From positions 3,410,001 to 3,474,000 of the forward strand of contig NZ_CP031123.2 of NCBI RefSeq assembly GCF_002843235.3: a stretch of DNA of 64,000 nt, written 5' to 3'. Below the pieces are notes generated by a model. The model saw only the letters and a list, made by a program, of their open reading frames with translations. It ran no database searches and had not been told where the DNA came from. Source of the DNA: Providencia huaxiensis (GTDB lineage Bacteria > Pseudomonadota > Gammaproteobacteria > Enterobacterales > Enterobacteriaceae). The position numbers and the translations under genes were made by a program. Below, one piece after another: positions 30,688 to 41,367 of the stretch (positions are counted from its first letter, which is position 1; each line of letters begins with the position of its first letter).

Positions 30688-32181
30688 ATGAATAAACCGA
30701 TTGCTGAGAATGTCGATATTGCCCTCATTGGCGCAGGGATCATGAGTGCAACACTTGGTACATTTCTCAAAGAACTTGAGCCGTCACTGACGATCGCCGT
30801 TTTTGAAAGGCTAAACGACTGTGCTCAAGAAAGTTCCCACCCGTGGAATAATGCGGGAACAGGGCATGCTGCTAACTGTGAAATGAACTACACGCCACCA
30901 AATCCAGATGGTACGGTGGATATCAGTAAAGCGCTTGAAGTTAATACCGAATTCGATCTCTCTCGTCAGCTCTGGTCTTACCTAGTCACTAAAGGAAAAA
31001 TTAAAGATCCACGTGACTTTATTCACCCATGCCCACACATGAGCTTTGTTTGGGGTGAAGACAATGTAAAATTCTTAAAACAGCGCTACCAGCAGATGTC
31101 TGCTCACCACTGTTACCACAACATGGAATACAGTGATGATCCAAAACAGATCAACGAATGGGCACCACTGATCATGGAAGGCCGTGACCCGAAAGAAGCG
31201 ATTGCGGTTACCCGTGTTAATACTGGTGCTGATGTCGATTACGGCGCACTAACGCATTTATTAATCGCGCAATTAAGCGAACAGTCCGGCTTTTCAATCC
31301 ATTATAAGCATGAAGTCATTGATGTTAAAAAAACCACCGATGGCAGATGGAATATTGAAGTTAAAAACCTTGTGACCCATGAAAAAACGATCACTTCCGC
31401 GAAGTTTGTGTTCGTGGGTGCAGGCGGTCGAGCGATCGAGTTACTACAAAAATCGGGGATCCCTGAAGGAAAAGGGTATGGTGGGTTCCCTGTCAGTGGG
31501 ATCTGGCTGCGTTGCGATAACGAAGAAATTGCCTCTCGCCACCATGCAAAAGTTTACGGTAAAGCCGACAAAGGCTCTCCACCAATGTCTGTTCCACACT
31601 TAGACACGCGCATTATTGGGGGTAAACGCTCTCTCTTATTCGGGCCTTATGCCGGTTTTTCGAGTAAATTCCTTAAACACGGCTCTTATTTAGACCTGTT
31701 TGAATCGGTGAAATTGAATAACCTTGAGCCAATGCTTGCGGTGGCGAAAGATAACTGGTCACTCGCAGAATACTTAGTAGGCCAAGTGCTGCAAACTTCT
31801 GCTCACCAATTCGCCATGTTGCAACAATTCTACCCAGAAGCACAGCATGAAGATTGGAAAGAGGTGGTTGCAGGGCAACGAGTACAAATTATTAAACCTG
31901 ACCATGATAAAAAAGGGGTTTTAGAGTTTGGTACAGAACTGATTACCAGTGCAGATAAATCATTTACGGTATTGATGGGAGCATCTCCGGGGGCATCGAC
32001 AGCGGCATTTATTGCACTAAATGTATTAAAAACCTGTTTTGATGAGCAACTCAAGGCCGATGGCTGGGAAACACGCTTAAAAGATATCATTCCAACCTAT
32101 GGAATTGATTTAAAAACAGATGCAAAAGCCTGTTTAGATATTCGTACTGCGACAGCTAAAGTTCTAAAACTAGATAATTAG
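30688..32181 (+). CDS. mqo: Malate:quinone oxidoreductase
   Basis: FAD-dependent, membrane-associated oxidation of malate to oxaloacetate with electrons to quinone. 497 residues; ATG at 30688 with GAGG upstream. FAD motif VDIALIGAGIMSATLGT (about 8-24), then QESSHPWNNAGTGHAA and SFVWGEDNVKFL, and the C-terminal MGASPGASTA. E. coli Mqo is longer at both ends (about 548); this one lacks the N-terminal hydrophobic extension. It complements mdh at 11.2 kb. Confidence 0.95.
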   Translation: MNKPIAENVDIALIGAGIMSATLGTFLKELEPSLTIAVFERLNDCAQESSHPWNNAGTGHAANCEMNYTPPNPDGTVDISKALEVNTEFDLSRQLWSYLVTKGKIKDPRDFIHPCPHMSFVWGEDNVKFLKQRYQQMSAHHCYHNMEYSDDPKQINEWAPLIMEGRDPKEAIAVTRVNTGADVDYGALTHLLIAQLSEQSGFSIHYKHEVIDVKKTTDGRWNIEVKNLVTHEKTITSAKFVFVGAGGRAIELLQKSGIPEGKGYGGFPVSGIWLRCDNEEIASRHHAKVYGKADKGSPPMSVPHLDTRIIGGKRSLLFGPYAGFSSKFLKHGSYLDLFESVKLNNLEPMLAVAKDNWSLAEYLVGQVLQTSAHQFAMLQQFYPEAQHEDWKEVVAGQRVQIIKPDHDKKGVLEFGTELITSADKSFTVLMGASPGASTAAFIALNVLKTCFDEQLKADGWETRLKDIIPTYGIDLKTDAKACLDIRTATAKVLKLDN

Positions 32182-32191
32182 TGACTAATTA

Positions 32192-32219
32192 GGTTGGGAA
32201 ATAACTTCCCAACCTTTAT
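32192..32219 (+). terminator. Terminator of mqo
   Basis: GGTTGGGAA/TTCCCAACC stem followed by TTTATT. It lies just before the convergent cysQ stop. Confidence 0.7.
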
Positions 32220-32225
32220 TGAGGT

Positions 32226-32966
32226 TTAGAATAAAATCACCCGAAAGCCAGGGTTCAAAAAAGACTCCCTAGGCGTGTAATCAAGCGTTTTTCCATTCCA
32301 ATCAACAACTTTTGCCCCTGCAGCAATCGCAATCGCATGCCCAGCCGCAGTGTCCCAAATATTTGTAGGCCCAAAACGTGGATAAAGCTGCGCTTTTCCT
32401 TCTGCGACTAAACAAAACTTGAGTGAAGAACCAATTTCTACTGTCGTGTGTTCTCCCATTTGTTTTAAATAATCCATTAATTCATTATCTTGATGGGAAC
32501 GGCTAATAACAATAACCGGTGGTTTAGCATCATTTACATGAATAAGTTGCTTATGACCACCTTCTTCCTTCCATGCCTGATTGCCTTCAGCGTAATACAA
32601 CAACCCTTTGGCCGGGGCATATACCACCCCCATTGTTGGTACACCATTCTCGATAAGGGCAATATTAACCGTAAAATCCCCATTACGATTAATAAATTCT
32701 TTCGTTCCATCCAATGGGTCAATCAACCAATAACGTTGCCAATTCTGCCTAATTGGCCATTCTGGCGGGTCTTCTTCGGACAATTGGGGGATATCAGGGG
32801 CAATACGAGCAAGACCCGCTGTGATCACATTGTGGGCGGCAATATCGGCCTCGGTAACAGGCGAATTATCACTTTTGTGTTCAACCTGTAAAGGTTCTTG
32901 CGCATTATATGTTTCCATAACTGCATAACCCGCTTCTTGAGCTAGTTCGCAAATTTGCTGTAGCAT
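32226..32966 (-). CDS. cysQ: 3'(2'),5'-bisphosphate nucleotidase CysQ
   Basis: Mg-dependent phosphatase that hydrolyses PAP/PAPS and so protects sulfate assimilation and RNA turnover (Orn is inhibited by PAP). 246 residues. Li-sensitive inositol-phosphatase motifs: [15 protein letters not shown] (about 82-90) and [13 protein letters not shown] at 32966 is preferred over the GTG three codons upstream because AGAGAGG lies 8 nt before it. Confidence 0.95.
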   Translation of the reverse strand: MLQQICELAQEAGYAVMETYNAQEPLQVEHKSDNSPVTEADIAAHNVITAGLARIAPDIPQLSEEDPPEWPIRQNWQRYWLIDPLDGTKEFINRNGDFTVNIALIENGVPTMGVVYAPAKGLLYYAEGNQAWKEEGGHKQLIHVNDAKPPVIVISRSHQDNELMDYLKQMGEHTTVEIGSSLKFCLVAEGKAQLYPRFGPTNIWDTAAGHAIAIAAGAKVVDWNGKTLDYTPRESFLNPGFRVILF

Positions 32967-33026
32967 GTTATTCACCTCTCTGATGACCCTTTACAGCAAG
33001 AGTAGCAATTGTGTGAAATTAACGCC

Positions 33027-33067
33027 ATAAAAAAAGCCCCAAAGTCCAAAGACAATGAGGCTTTTTA
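33027..33067 (-). terminator. Terminator of fklB
   Basis: Minus strand AAGCCTC pairs with GGGGCTT (one G-U) with an inner GTC/GAC, followed by six T. Confidence 0.7.
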
Positions 33068-33090
33068 GCTGTGAACTGAACTAACAGAAA

Positions 33091-33711
33091 TTATAAAATT
33101 TCAAGTAATTCAACTTCAAATACTAATGTGCTGAATGGTGGGATTGATGCGCCAGCACCACGCTCACCATAAGCTAATTGATGAGGAATATACAATTCCC
33201 ATTTAGAGCCAACAGGCATCAGGGTCAATGCTTCAATCCAACCCGGGATAACACCGCTTACAGGAAACTCTGCTGGCTGCCCACGTTGTACTGAGCTATC
33301 AAACACAGAGCCATCAATTAAACGGCCTGTATAGTGAACGCGTACGCGGTCTGAACGAGATGGGATAGCGCCATCACCTTGGTTAACGACTGAAAATTGT
33401 AAACCAGACTCAGTCGTTGAAACACCATCACGCTTTTGGTTTTCATCTAGGAATTTTTGGCCTTCTTCCGCTAATGCTGCCTGACGCTCAACACGAACGG
33501 CATCTGCACGCTCATGAATTTCACGCAGTGCTTTATGCAATGTTTCAACAGGCACTGATGGCATATTGCCTTCTAAAGCGTCAACGAGGCCGGCTAAAAT
33601 TGCATTTGGCACTAAACCTTCTAGCCCTGACTCTAATAATTGCTGCCCAACTTGTAGACCTATGCCATAACTCGCTTGAGCTTCTACCGAATCGAAATTT
33701 TGGTTTGCCAT
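33091..33711 (-). CDS. fklB: FKBP-type peptidyl-prolyl isomerase FklB (FKBP22)
   Basis: Cytoplasmic dimeric prolyl isomerase of 206 residues, equal to E. coli FklB. An N-terminal helical dimerisation domain ([20 protein letters not shown]) and long helix (about 55-95) lead to the FKBP domain with [18 protein letters not shown] and [20 protein letters not shown] at 33711 is chosen by length and by the conserved MANQNFD start; an in-frame ATG four codons upstream is possible. Divergent from ytfB, as in E. coli. Confidence 0.95.
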   Translation of the reverse strand: MANQNFDSVEAQASYGIGLQVGQQLLESGLEGLVPNAILAGLVDALEGNMPSVPVETLHKALREIHERADAVRVERQAALAEEGQKFLDENQKRDGVSTTESGLQFSVVNQGDGAIPSRSDRVRVHYTGRLIDGSVFDSSVQRGQPAEFPVSGVIPGWIEALTLMPVGSKWELYIPHQLAYGERGAGASIPPFSTLVFEVELLEIL

Positions 33712-33929
33712 GAAAACACCCATATGATTTTGAGAAAAACCAAGAATAGCAGCCCCATCCTTATGGGTAAACCCAAACAATGAATCTAAAGAATAAAACT
33801 GATTGATTCCCGACAAATTTATTCAGTGTTCTCTGAAAAATTCAGCCCAACGCTAAAAATGTCTAAAAAGGGTGCTAGTATGCGTATAAATACAGTCTAA
33901 TTTACTCATTGCCTCATCAAGGAGGAGTG

Positions 33930-34532
33930 ATGCTTAAACTTTCAAAATTTCATCGCTATGGCATTGCACTGCTCGCCCTAATTGTTGTGGTCGCTTTCTT
34001 TTGGCCTGCTAGCGATAAGTCCCCTAGCGATATTGTCCAAAACCAGCCTATTGTCATTCCTCCACCCCCAGCTCCTGAGGTCATGCCTGAACCTACGATT
34101 ACACCACCAATACCTGAGCCAGTACCGGCACCTGAAGGTAATTCCCCACTTTTACCTACTGAGCCTGAAATTATCCCAGAGCCTATTGAGCCTGAGCCCA
34201 ATGAGCCGCCTTCAACGGTGACTTCACCAGAGAACACGCCAGAGCCCAAAACTCCCCGCCCTTCAGCTAATGAATGGCAAAGCTACCAAGTACAAAAAGG
34301 GAAAACGCTTGCACAACTGTTCCGCGATAATAACTTACAAGCCAATGACGCTTTTATTATGGCTCGCGTTGAAGGTGCCGAAAAACCACTGAGTAATTTG
34401 CGCCAAGGGCAAAAAATTCGTCTAAAAGCGAATAAAAAAGGTGAAATTCAATTATTAGAAACAACTGCATCTGATGGGAAAACATATAGTTTCGTGCGAT
34501 TAAGTGATGGCAGTTACTATCGGACTCCGTAG
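33930..34532 (+). CDS. ytfB: OapA-domain envelope protein YtfB
   Basis: 200-residue protein related to E. coli YtfB, a cell-division-associated glycan-binding protein, and to Haemophilus OapA. A short cytoplasmic N-terminus, one membrane segment (about residues 11-25) and a long Pro/Glu-rich linker (about 40-108) precede the C-terminal LysM-like/OapA domain (WQSYQVQKGKTLAQLFRDNN to FVRLSDGSYYRTP). ATG at 33930 has GGAGG 5 nt upstream. Confidence 0.88.
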   Translation: MLKLSKFHRYGIALLALIVVVAFFWPASDKSPSDIVQNQPIVIPPPPAPEVMPEPTITPPIPEPVPAPEGNSPLLPTEPEIIPEPIEPEPNEPPSTVTSPENTPEPKTPRPSANEWQSYQVQKGKTLAQLFRDNNLQANDAFIMARVEGAEKPLSNLRQGQKIRLKANKKGEIQLLETTASDGKTYSFVRLSDGSYYRTP

Positions 34533-34535
34533 TAC

Positions 34536-34573
34536 TTTTAGGGTAGCTTGTGTCAGAGCTACCCTAAAATTTT
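34536..34573 (+). terminator. Terminator of ytfB
   Basis: Perfect 13-bp stem TTTTAGGGTAGCT/AGCTACCCTAAAA with an 8-nt loop, followed by TTTT. Confidence 0.88.
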
Positions 34574-34664
34574 GTCTGGAACATCGCTATATGTATTGAT
34601 TTTTACCTAGCAATAAATAACAAATATTGTCTTTCACTATAATGCTAGGTAACTGAAAATTATT

Positions 34665-35414
34665 ATGCTAATAAAAAAATGGATTAACGCTTTTTTAGGT
34701 ACTGTTTTACTATTACTTACCGCTATTATTGGTTATGTTTTATGGATTAAACTCAATTCAAATGCACTTTGGAACATTGTAAATGAGCAGTGTATTCCAT
34801 TGCAGCAATCTGCCCTATCTTGTCTAAAAATCGATAGTGATCAACAGTATGTGCTGTTCAAAGATAAAAAAGGGCCATTGCATAACTTAGTCATTCCTAC
34901 CGATAAAATCACAGGTATTGAATCCGCACGGTTACTTGAGCGAAATACACCAGACTATTTTGCTATCGCCTGGCAAGAAAGAGAAAGTGTGTCGTCACAA
35001 GCGAAAATCTCAATTTCTGATGATTTGCTCGCTGTTGCAGTGAATTCCCAATATGGCCGCTCCCAAGACCAACTGCATATTCATATCGCATGTTTGAAAC
35101 CTGAAGTTAGTCAACAACTTAATCAAGTTTCATCGGAGATCACAACCGACTGGGCTAAGTTATCAACTGAACTTGTCGGCCATCACTATTTAGCCCAAAA
35201 ACTCCAAAAAGCCCCTGCCAAATTCGATAATGCATTTAATCAACTCAATGAATACGTTGTAAAACATCATGATGAAATGGGCAATTATGGCCTAGCGATG
35301 GTGCAGCTGAAAGACGGTTCAAAGGTGTTGCTCGCAAACCGTTTTAGTATATGGGATTTGAATTTAGGTTCAGCGGGGGAATTACTCGACTACCAATGCT
35401 TGGCAAATCAATAA
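34665..35414 (+). CDS. cdh: CDP-diacylglycerol diphosphatase
   Basis: Hydrolyses CDP-diacylglycerol to CMP and phosphatidate at the inner membrane. 249 residues (E. coli 251). One N-terminal membrane anchor (AFLGTVLLLLTAIIGYVLWI), then NSQYGRSQDQLHIHIAC, the HIT-like His cluster, and GHHYLAQK, MGNYGLAMVQ. Similarity to E. coli Cdh is moderate but covers the full length. It is a lone gene here between ytfB and rplI. Confidence 0.9.
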   Translation: MLIKKWINAFLGTVLLLLTAIIGYVLWIKLNSNALWNIVNEQCIPLQQSALSCLKIDSDQQYVLFKDKKGPLHNLVIPTDKITGIESARLLERNTPDYFAIAWQERESVSSQAKISISDDLLAVAVNSQYGRSQDQLHIHIACLKPEVSQQLNQVSSEITTDWAKLSTELVGHHYLAQKLQKAPAKFDNAFNQLNEYVVKHHDEMGNYGLAMVQLKDGSKVLLANRFSIWDLNLGSAGELLDYQCLANQ

Positions 35415-35434
35415 ACTAAATACCAGAAAGCAAA

Positions 35435-35462
35435 AAACACCGGACTTAGCCGGTGTTTTTTA
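35435..35462. terminator. Bidirectional terminator between cdh and rplI
   Basis: AAACACCGG/CCGGTGTTT stem with T-runs on both strands. A second inverted repeat GCACCAC/GTGGTGC (35465-35488) lies on the rplI side. Confidence 0.85.
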
Positions 35463-35504
35463 TTGCACCACGGATCGCTCAGTGGTGCATACCATCATTA
35501 TTGA

Positions 35505-35954
35505 TTACTCAGCAACGATGATAACGTTCAGCTCTGCGAAAACATCGCTGTGTAACTGGAAGTGAACTTCGTGGTCACCAGTAGTACGCAGAACGCCGTT
35601 TGGCAGGCGAACTTCGCTTTTCGCAACTTGAACGCCAGCCGCAGTGATTGCGTCAGCGATGTCACGAGTACCGATTGAACCGAACAGTTTACCTTCGTCA
35701 CCAGCTTTAGAAGCTAAAGTTACAGAACCCAGAGCAGTAACAGCTGCTGCACGAGCCTGTGCTGCTGCCAGAACGTCAGCTAATTTAGCTTCCAGTTCAG
35801 CGCGGCGTGCTTCGAAGAATTCGATGTTTTTCTTAGTCGCAGGAACAGCTTTGCCCTGTGGAACTAAGAAGTTACGAGCATAGCCCGATTTAACGTTAAC
35901 CTGATCACCCAGGCTACCTAGGTTAGCTACTTTATCAAGCAGAATAACTTGCAT
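35505..35954 (-). CDS. rplI: 50S ribosomal protein L9
   Basis: 149-residue L9 with the N-terminal rRNA-binding domain ([29 protein letters not shown]), long connecting helix and C-terminal domain. Last gene of rpsF-priB-rpsR-rplI, preceded by AAGGTAATGC-type spacing (AGAGGATAAGGTA). Confidence 0.98.
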   Translation of the reverse strand: MQVILLDKVANLGSLGDQVNVKSGYARNFLVPQGKAVPATKKNIEFFEARRAELEAKLADVLAAAQARAAAVTALGSVTLASKAGDEGKLFGSIGTRDIADAITAAGVQVAKSEVRLPNGVLRTTGDHEVHFQLHSDVFAELNVIIVAE

Positions 35955-35992
35955 TACCTTATCCTCTATTAGTCGTTAATGGACTGTACCAA

Positions 35993-36542
<550 letters not shown>

Positions 36543-36550
36543 CTGCGCAA

Positions 36551-36946
36551 TTACTCTTCAGAATCCCCAGTTTCTTCTACTTCTTCATCCTGATATTCAT
36601 CAGACATGTCACGGCCACGACGTTCGTCTTTAGCTTTGACCATTGGAGAAGCTTCTGTTACTGCGTGTTTTAAGCGCATAACCATGCTGCGGATAACGGC
36701 ATCGTTGAAGCGGAAGTTAGTTTCCAGCTCATCAATCGCTTCCTGCGGTGCTTCTACGTTCAGAAGAACATAGTGTGCTTTGTGCAGTTTATTGATTGGG
36801 TAAGCCAGTTGACGGCGGCCCCAGTCTTCCAGACGGTGAATCTGACCTTGTGCGTTAGTGATAACAGCACTGTAACGCTCGATCATGCCCGGAACCTGTT
36901 CGCTTTGGTCAGGATGGACCATAAAAACGATTTCGTAATGACGCAT
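36551..36946 (-). CDS. rpsF: 30S ribosomal protein S6
   Basis: 131 residues. ATG at 36946 (AGGAG 9 nt upstream) opens [17 protein letters not shown], the invariant start; 21 upstream codons in frame are leader. The acidic C-terminus ([12 protein letters not shown]) is the region that RimK extends with glutamates in E. coli. Confidence 0.98.
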   Translation of the reverse strand: MRHYEIVFMVHPDQSEQVPGMIERYSAVITNAQGQIHRLEDWGRRQLAYPINKLHKAHYVLLNVEAPQEAIDELETNFRFNDAVIRSMVMRLKHAVTEASPMVKAKDERRGRDMSDEYQDEEVEETGDSEE

Positions 36947-36972
36947 TAGTAGTTGCTCCTTACGGATTATTA

Positions 36973-37007
36973 GCCTCCTGTCTGGGTTAACCGCGGCCCG
37001 CGGAGGC
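36973..37007 (-). promoter_or_regulatory. Putative S6:S18 autoregulatory leader element
   Basis: 27 nt before the rpsF start on the minus strand, GCCTCC (37007-37002) pairs with GGAGGC (36978-36973), enclosing GCGGGCCGCGGTTAACCC with CCG trinucleotides. Known rpsF leaders bind S6:S18 through a stem with a CCG bulge, so this fits an established autoregulatory site. Confidence 0.55.
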
Positions 37008-37100
37008 AAGGAACTTATTGAGTGCGGCTAAAAAATTGACGCGTAACTATACCCATCCCTGAGATAAAACTCAAGAGATGGATGTCGTTTATACTAAATA

Positions 37101-37850
37101 TTATTTTTCTGCAGAAACGGGTAAGCGTTGACGCACCGCTTCAAATAAACAAACCCCTGTCGCCACTGACACATTCAATGATGACACCGAGCCTGCCATA
37201 GGAATACTGATTAACTCATCACAGTGTTCACGCGTTAAACGGCGCATGCCTTCGCCTTCAGCCCCCATCACTAGCGCTATCGGGCCCGTTAGTTTGCTTT
37301 GATATAGGTTATGGTCAGCTTCACCTGCCGTTCCCACAATCCATACATTATATTCTTGTAGCAAACGCAATGTCCTTGCCAGATTCGTCACACGAATAAG
37401 AGGAACATTTTCTGCCGCGCCACAAGCCACTTTTTTCGCGGTTGCATTGAGCTGAGCAGATTTATCTTTAGGAACAATCACAGCATGAACACCTGCCGCA
37501 TCAGCACTACGTAAGCACGCACCTAAGTTATGTGGGTCTGTCACACCGTCCAATACCAATAAAAATGGCGATGGTGTACTTTCCAATAAATCAGGCAAGT
37601 CGCCTTCTTGATACTGTTTACCAGGTAGTACTTTCGCAATAATACCTTGGTGAACTGCGCCTTCGGTCTGGCTATCCATCCATTGGCGGTTCGCCACTTG
37701 AACGACAACCCCTAGTGCTTCAATTTCGTGCACCAGCGGCATTAAGCGGCGATCTTCACGACCTTTCAAAATATAGACTTCTTTAATGCGTTGCGGTGAA
37801 CGCTCAAGTAAGGCTTTCACTGCGTGAATGCCATAAATCATTTCGCTCAT
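37101..37850 (-). CDS. rlmB: 23S rRNA (guanosine-2251-2'-O)-methyltransferase RlmB
   Basis: SPOUT-class (TrmH) enzyme that methylates the P-loop nucleotide G2251. 249 residues: N-terminal L30e-like substrate domain ([19 protein letters not shown]) and C-terminal knot with [33 protein letters not shown] and [17 protein letters not shown]. It follows rnr on the same strand; a hairpin lies between. Confidence 0.96.
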   Translation of the reverse strand: MSEMIYGIHAVKALLERSPQRIKEVYILKGREDRRLMPLVHEIEALGVVVQVANRQWMDSQTEGAVHQGIIAKVLPGKQYQEGDLPDLLESTPSPFLLVLDGVTDPHNLGACLRSADAAGVHAVIVPKDKSAQLNATAKKVACGAAENVPLIRVTNLARTLRLLQEYNVWIVGTAGEADHNLYQSKLTGPIALVMGAEGEGMRRLTREHCDELISIPMAGSVSSLNVSVATGVCLFEAVRQRLPVSAEK

Positions 37851-37878
37851 AAATTTCTTATTTATTAATATAAATAGT

Positions 37879-37902
37879 AAAGTGGCGTATTAACGCCACT
37901 TT
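37879..37902 (-). terminator. Hairpin between rnr and rlmB
   Basis: 9-bp stem AAAGTGGCG/CGCCACTTT with loop TATTAA, followed on the minus strand by TACTATTT; likely an attenuating terminator inside the nsrR-rnr-rlmB unit. Confidence 0.55.
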
Positions 37903-37903
37903 G

Positions 37904-37929
37904 GTTAATAACTATAGTTAATAACTACA
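37904..37929. repeat. 13-bp tandem duplication after rnr
   Basis: GTTAATAACTATA (37904-37916) and GTTAATAACTACA (37917-37929), 12 of 13 identical, directly downstream of the rnr stop. Confidence 0.7.
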
Positions 37930-37938
37930 GCAAAAACA

Positions 37939-40401
37939 TTATCCCTCTTGTTTTTGGGATTTTTTTGCAACACGTTTAGCTTTTAATTTTGCTGTAATTT
38001 TTCGCGTTTTATCAGAAGGCTTTTTGCCTTTTCCTTTCGCCTCTGGTTTAGCCTCGGCTTTTTTTCCTTTTTTCTCGGAACGACGAAATGCAGAATCAGG
38101 CTCAAAGTTTTTATCTTTGCTCGCATCCGCTTTTCGACGAGCTGGACGTGCCGCATTTTTCACTTCTTGCTTCATTTTGTCCCGAGCGGTTTTGCCTGGA
38201 TTTTTCGCTTTACGGGTGGTTGAAATTAATGCGAAATCAATGGTGCGCTCATCCATATGCACCGCTTCAACGCGAATTTCAACTTCATCACCAAGGCGAT
38301 AAGTCGTACCTGATGATTCACCAATTAAACGCTGACCAACTGCATCGTAACGGTAATAGTCATTATCTAACGTTGAAATATGCACTAAACCATCAATAAA
38401 TAAATCATTAAGGCGCACAAAGAAGCCAAAACCAGTCACACTGGTAATTAAACCTGTGAAGGTTTGGCCAACTTGGTCTTGCATAAAATCACATTTCAGC
38501 CAGTCCGCCACATCACGCGTCGCTTCATCAGCACGGCGTTCAGTCATTGAACAGTGCTCACCCAGCTGTAACATGCTGTCCATGTCTGAATGCCAACCAC
38601 CGGTTTCTGTCCAGCGCTTATCTGAATGGCCATGCTCTTTAGCCAACAAATATTTTATTCCACGGTGTAACGTCAGGTCAGGGTAACGACGAATTGGCGA
38701 TGTAAAGTGGGCATATGATTTCAAACCTAAACCAAAGTGACCGCGGTTTTCAGGATCATAAATCGCTTGTTTCATTGAACGTAAAATCATGGTTTGCAGT
38801 AATTCATGATCAGGGCGTTCAGCCACTTCATTCATGACTTGCGCATAATCTTTTGGTTCTGGCTTCATTCCGCCCGGCAGAGTCAACCCTAATTCGCTGA
38901 AAACAGAGCGTAAATTCATCACGCTTTCTTCTTTAGGGCGGTCATGCACACGGTACAACGCAGGCTCTTCATTTTTCTCAACAAACCGAGCGGCTGCAAT
39001 GTTAGCTAAAATCATGCATTCTTCAATCAATTTATGTGCATCATTTCGCTCTACAGGTTCGATACTTTCAATACGGCGTTCTGCGTTAAAAATGAATTTC
39101 GCTTCTTCAGATTCGAAGGAAATTGCACCGCGCTCAATACGTGCTGCATCAAGTGCTTTATATAGTTGATGCAAGTGCTCAATATGCGGCACTAACGCTT
39201 TATAGTGCTCACGCAGTTCTTCATCCCCTTCCAAGATTTTCCATACTTTTGTATAGGTTAACCTTGCATGAGAGCTCATAACCGCTTCATAGAACTTGTA
39301 CGAAGAAAGCTTACCGGATGCTGACACCGTCATTTCACACACCATACACAGGCGGTCAACACCTGGGTTAAGTGAGCACAGGCCGTTCGATAGGACTTCC
39401 GGTAGCATAGGAACGACTTGAGATGGGAAATATACCGAGTTACCACGGCTACGGGCTTCTGTATCCAGAGCCGTTTGCTGGCGAACATAATAGCTTACAT
39501 CCGCAATTGCCACCCATAAGCGCCAACCCCCGCCTTTTTTCGGTGCACAGTATACTGCATCATCAAAGTCGCGAGCATCTTCACCGTCAATGGTGACTAA
39601 CGGTAAGTCGCGTAAATCCACGCGCCCTTTTTTCGCAGACTCAGGGACGTGTTCGCTCAGGTCAGCGACTTGTTTTTCAACTTGTGGTGGCCATGAGTGT
39701 GGAATTTCATGAGTACGTAAAGCGATTTCTACCGCCATACCTGTTCCCATGGTTTCGCCTAATACTTCAATGATATTCCCCACCGCTTGCGAGCGACGTT
39801 GTGGACGAGTGACTAATTCAACCACCACCACATTACCCATGCGAGCGCCAAGAACACGATCTTTCGGTATCAAAATATCAAAACTTAAACGGCTATCATC
39901 CGGTACGACAAAGCCCATACCCGATTCGATAAAATAACGGCCAACAATTTGGTTATTACGTGGTTCTAACACACGAACAACCCGAACCTCTGTGCGTCCC
40001 TTACGATCTTGTCCGTAAGGTTGCGCAAGAATAACGTCGCCATGCAGGGCGCGTTTCATTTCGTCTTGAGATAAATAGTAATCTTCTTTTTTACCATCAA
40101 CGCGCAGGAAGCCGTAACCATCACGGTGACCAATGACTTTTCCTTTTAATAAGTCTAAACGCTCCGGTAATGCATAGCACTTACGACGAGTGAAAACCAA
40201 TTGACCATCACGTTCCATGGCTCTTAACCGACGACGCAACGCCTCTAATTCATCTTCTGTCGATAAATTCAATAATTGTGCGATTTCTTCGCGATTGGCT
40301 GGTGCAGTACGCTTCGAGATAAGGTCAAGAATATATTCTCGACTTGGAATTGGGGACTCGTATTTTTCTGCTTCTCTTTCCTGAAAAGGATCTTGTGACA
40401 T
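37939..40401 (-). CDS. rnr: Ribonuclease R
   Basis: 3'-5' exoribonuclease that degrades structured RNA and acts in trans-translation quality control. 820 residues from the ATG at 40401 (GGAGG 5 nt upstream). N-terminal winged helix ([12 protein letters not shown]), cold-shock domains ([12 protein letters not shown]), RNB domain with catalytic [14 protein letters not shown] and [17 protein letters not shown]1 domain ([20 protein letters not shown]) and a long Lys-rich tail. The tail matches the region through which E. coli RNase R is controlled. Confidence 0.97.
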   Translation of the reverse strand: MSQDPFQEREAEKYESPIPSREYILDLISKRTAPANREEIAQLLNLSTEDELEALRRRLRAMERDGQLVFTRRKCYALPERLDLLKGKVIGHRDGYGFLRVDGKKEDYYLSQDEMKRALHGDVILAQPYGQDRKGRTEVRVVRVLEPRNNQIVGRYFIESGMGFVVPDDSRLSFDILIPKDRVLGARMGNVVVVELVTRPQRRSQAVGNIIEVLGETMGTGMAVEIALRTHEIPHSWPPQVEKQVADLSEHVPESAKKGRVDLRDLPLVTIDGEDARDFDDAVYCAPKKGGGWRLWVAIADVSYYVRQQTALDTEARSRGNSVYFPSQVVPMLPEVLSNGLCSLNPGVDRLCMVCEMTVSASGKLSSYKFYEAVMSSHARLTYTKVWKILEGDEELREHYKALVPHIEHLHQLYKALDAARIERGAISFESEEAKFIFNAERRIESIEPVERNDAHKLIEECMILANIAAARFVEKNEEPALYRVHDRPKEESVMNLRSVFSELGLTLPGGMKPEPKDYAQVMNEVAERPDHELLQTMILRSMKQAIYDPENRGHFGLGLKSYAHFTSPIRRYPDLTLHRGIKYLLAKEHGHSDKRWTETGGWHSDMDSMLQLGEHCSMTERRADEATRDVADWLKCDFMQDQVGQTFTGLITSVTGFGFFVRLNDLFIDGLVHISTLDNDYYRYDAVGQRLIGESSGTTYRLGDEVEIRVEAVHMDERTIDFALISTTRKAKNPGKTARDKMKQEVKNAARPARRKADASKDKNFEPDSAFRRSEKKGKKAEAKPEAKGKGKKPSDKTRKITAKLKAKRVAKKSQKQEG

Positions 40402-40443
40402 CGTTACCTCCGTTGTCATCAGAATTCATAACTACCGCGAATG

Positions 40444-40866
40444 CTAATTAAGCAGTAGTTGATAGAGCGGGCTGTTGTCTTTCACCATGTCCGCCAGCGT
40501 GTATTGATCAAGTTCTTGTAAAAACTGCTGTATTGCTTGGTGTAGCACACCTTTTAAACGACACGCAGGTGTAATGTGGCAAAATTCACCACTACAATTA
40601 ACAAGGGTCAGGGGTTCTAGTGATCTAACGACATCCCCTATACGAATAGATTCTGCTGGTTGGCCAAGTGTGATCCCGCCATTTTTGCCTCGAGTGGCTT
40701 TAATATAACCTAAGTGACTGAGCTGATTAATAATTTTAACCATATGGTTACGAGAGACACCATAAACTTCAGTGACTTCTGTGATACTGGTCATTTTCCC
40801 TTCAGGGAGAGATGCCAAATAGATCAACGCACGTAATCCATAGTCTGTAAAACTTGTTAGCTGCAC
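40444..40866 (-). CDS. nsrR: Nitric oxide-sensing repressor NsrR
   Basis: Rrf2-family [Fe-S] repressor of NO detoxification genes. 140 residues from the GTG at 40866, which has GAGG 5 nt upstream and yields the E. coli-like [20 protein letters not shown] region [20 protein letters not shown]; cluster cysteines Cys91, Cys96 and Cys102 ([12 protein letters not shown]). It lies 42 bp upstream of rnr in the same operon. Confidence 0.96.
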   Translation of the reverse strand: MQLTSFTDYGLRALIYLASLPEGKMTSITEVTEVYGVSRNHMVKIINQLSHLGYIKATRGKNGGITLGQPAESIRIGDVVRSLEPLTLVNCSGEFCHITPACRLKGVLHQAIQQFLQELDQYTLADMVKDNSPLYQLLLN

Positions 40867-41367
40867 AATCACCTCAAAATTTTTTGGCTAAGCCAATAGC
40901 TATCTCGTCATGTATGTCTTATTAATCTCAAATTATAGACAAATTACTTTCTATCTTTTTGTCTTAGGCCAATATTTAGGTACAAGATAATGAAATTTAC
41001 TGAGACTAATTTCGCCTCAGTTTGACATCGCAAGATAGCATTTTATTAGCGTTTAGCTTATCTACTCTACAAAGAAAAAACAGTTTTATCATGGAATAAC
41101 TGGATGACCTGTTACCTTTATAGGGTATTTATTGCTCAATCTTTCTGCTATACATTTACAACAAATAACATCAAAGAACAATCGAACACATAATAGCACA
41201 TATTTTTTGGCGACTCGTGTTTCTTGAGCTTACTCCACTTTATCTATACTGTTTAAAAGGGTTTACAGAGAAATCACCACTGACTTATCACTTTTAACAT
41301 CAAATTTTTTTATTTGATTCGCTATACAATAAAGAGCCAGTATCATAAAGAGGTGACTTAGGAGAAT
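40867..41367. other. Divergent intergenic region between nsrR and the MscS-type gene
   Basis: 501 bp, AT-rich, no gene. A TATAAT on the minus strand (40932-40937) could be the nsrR -10, without a good -35. TTGACA at 41022-41027 could serve the plus strand but its -10 is weak. ATCAAAT/ATTTGAT arms lie near 41299-41320. Confidence 0.35.

Noticed and set aside
33956..34249. Glycine/serine-rich open frame opposite ytfB
   Set aside because: It is the mirror of the Pro/Glu-rich codons of ytfB and has no independent support.
41022..41050. TTGACA-based promoter for the MscS-type gene
   Set aside because: No adequate -10 at 16-18 bp and it lies over 300 bp from the gene.
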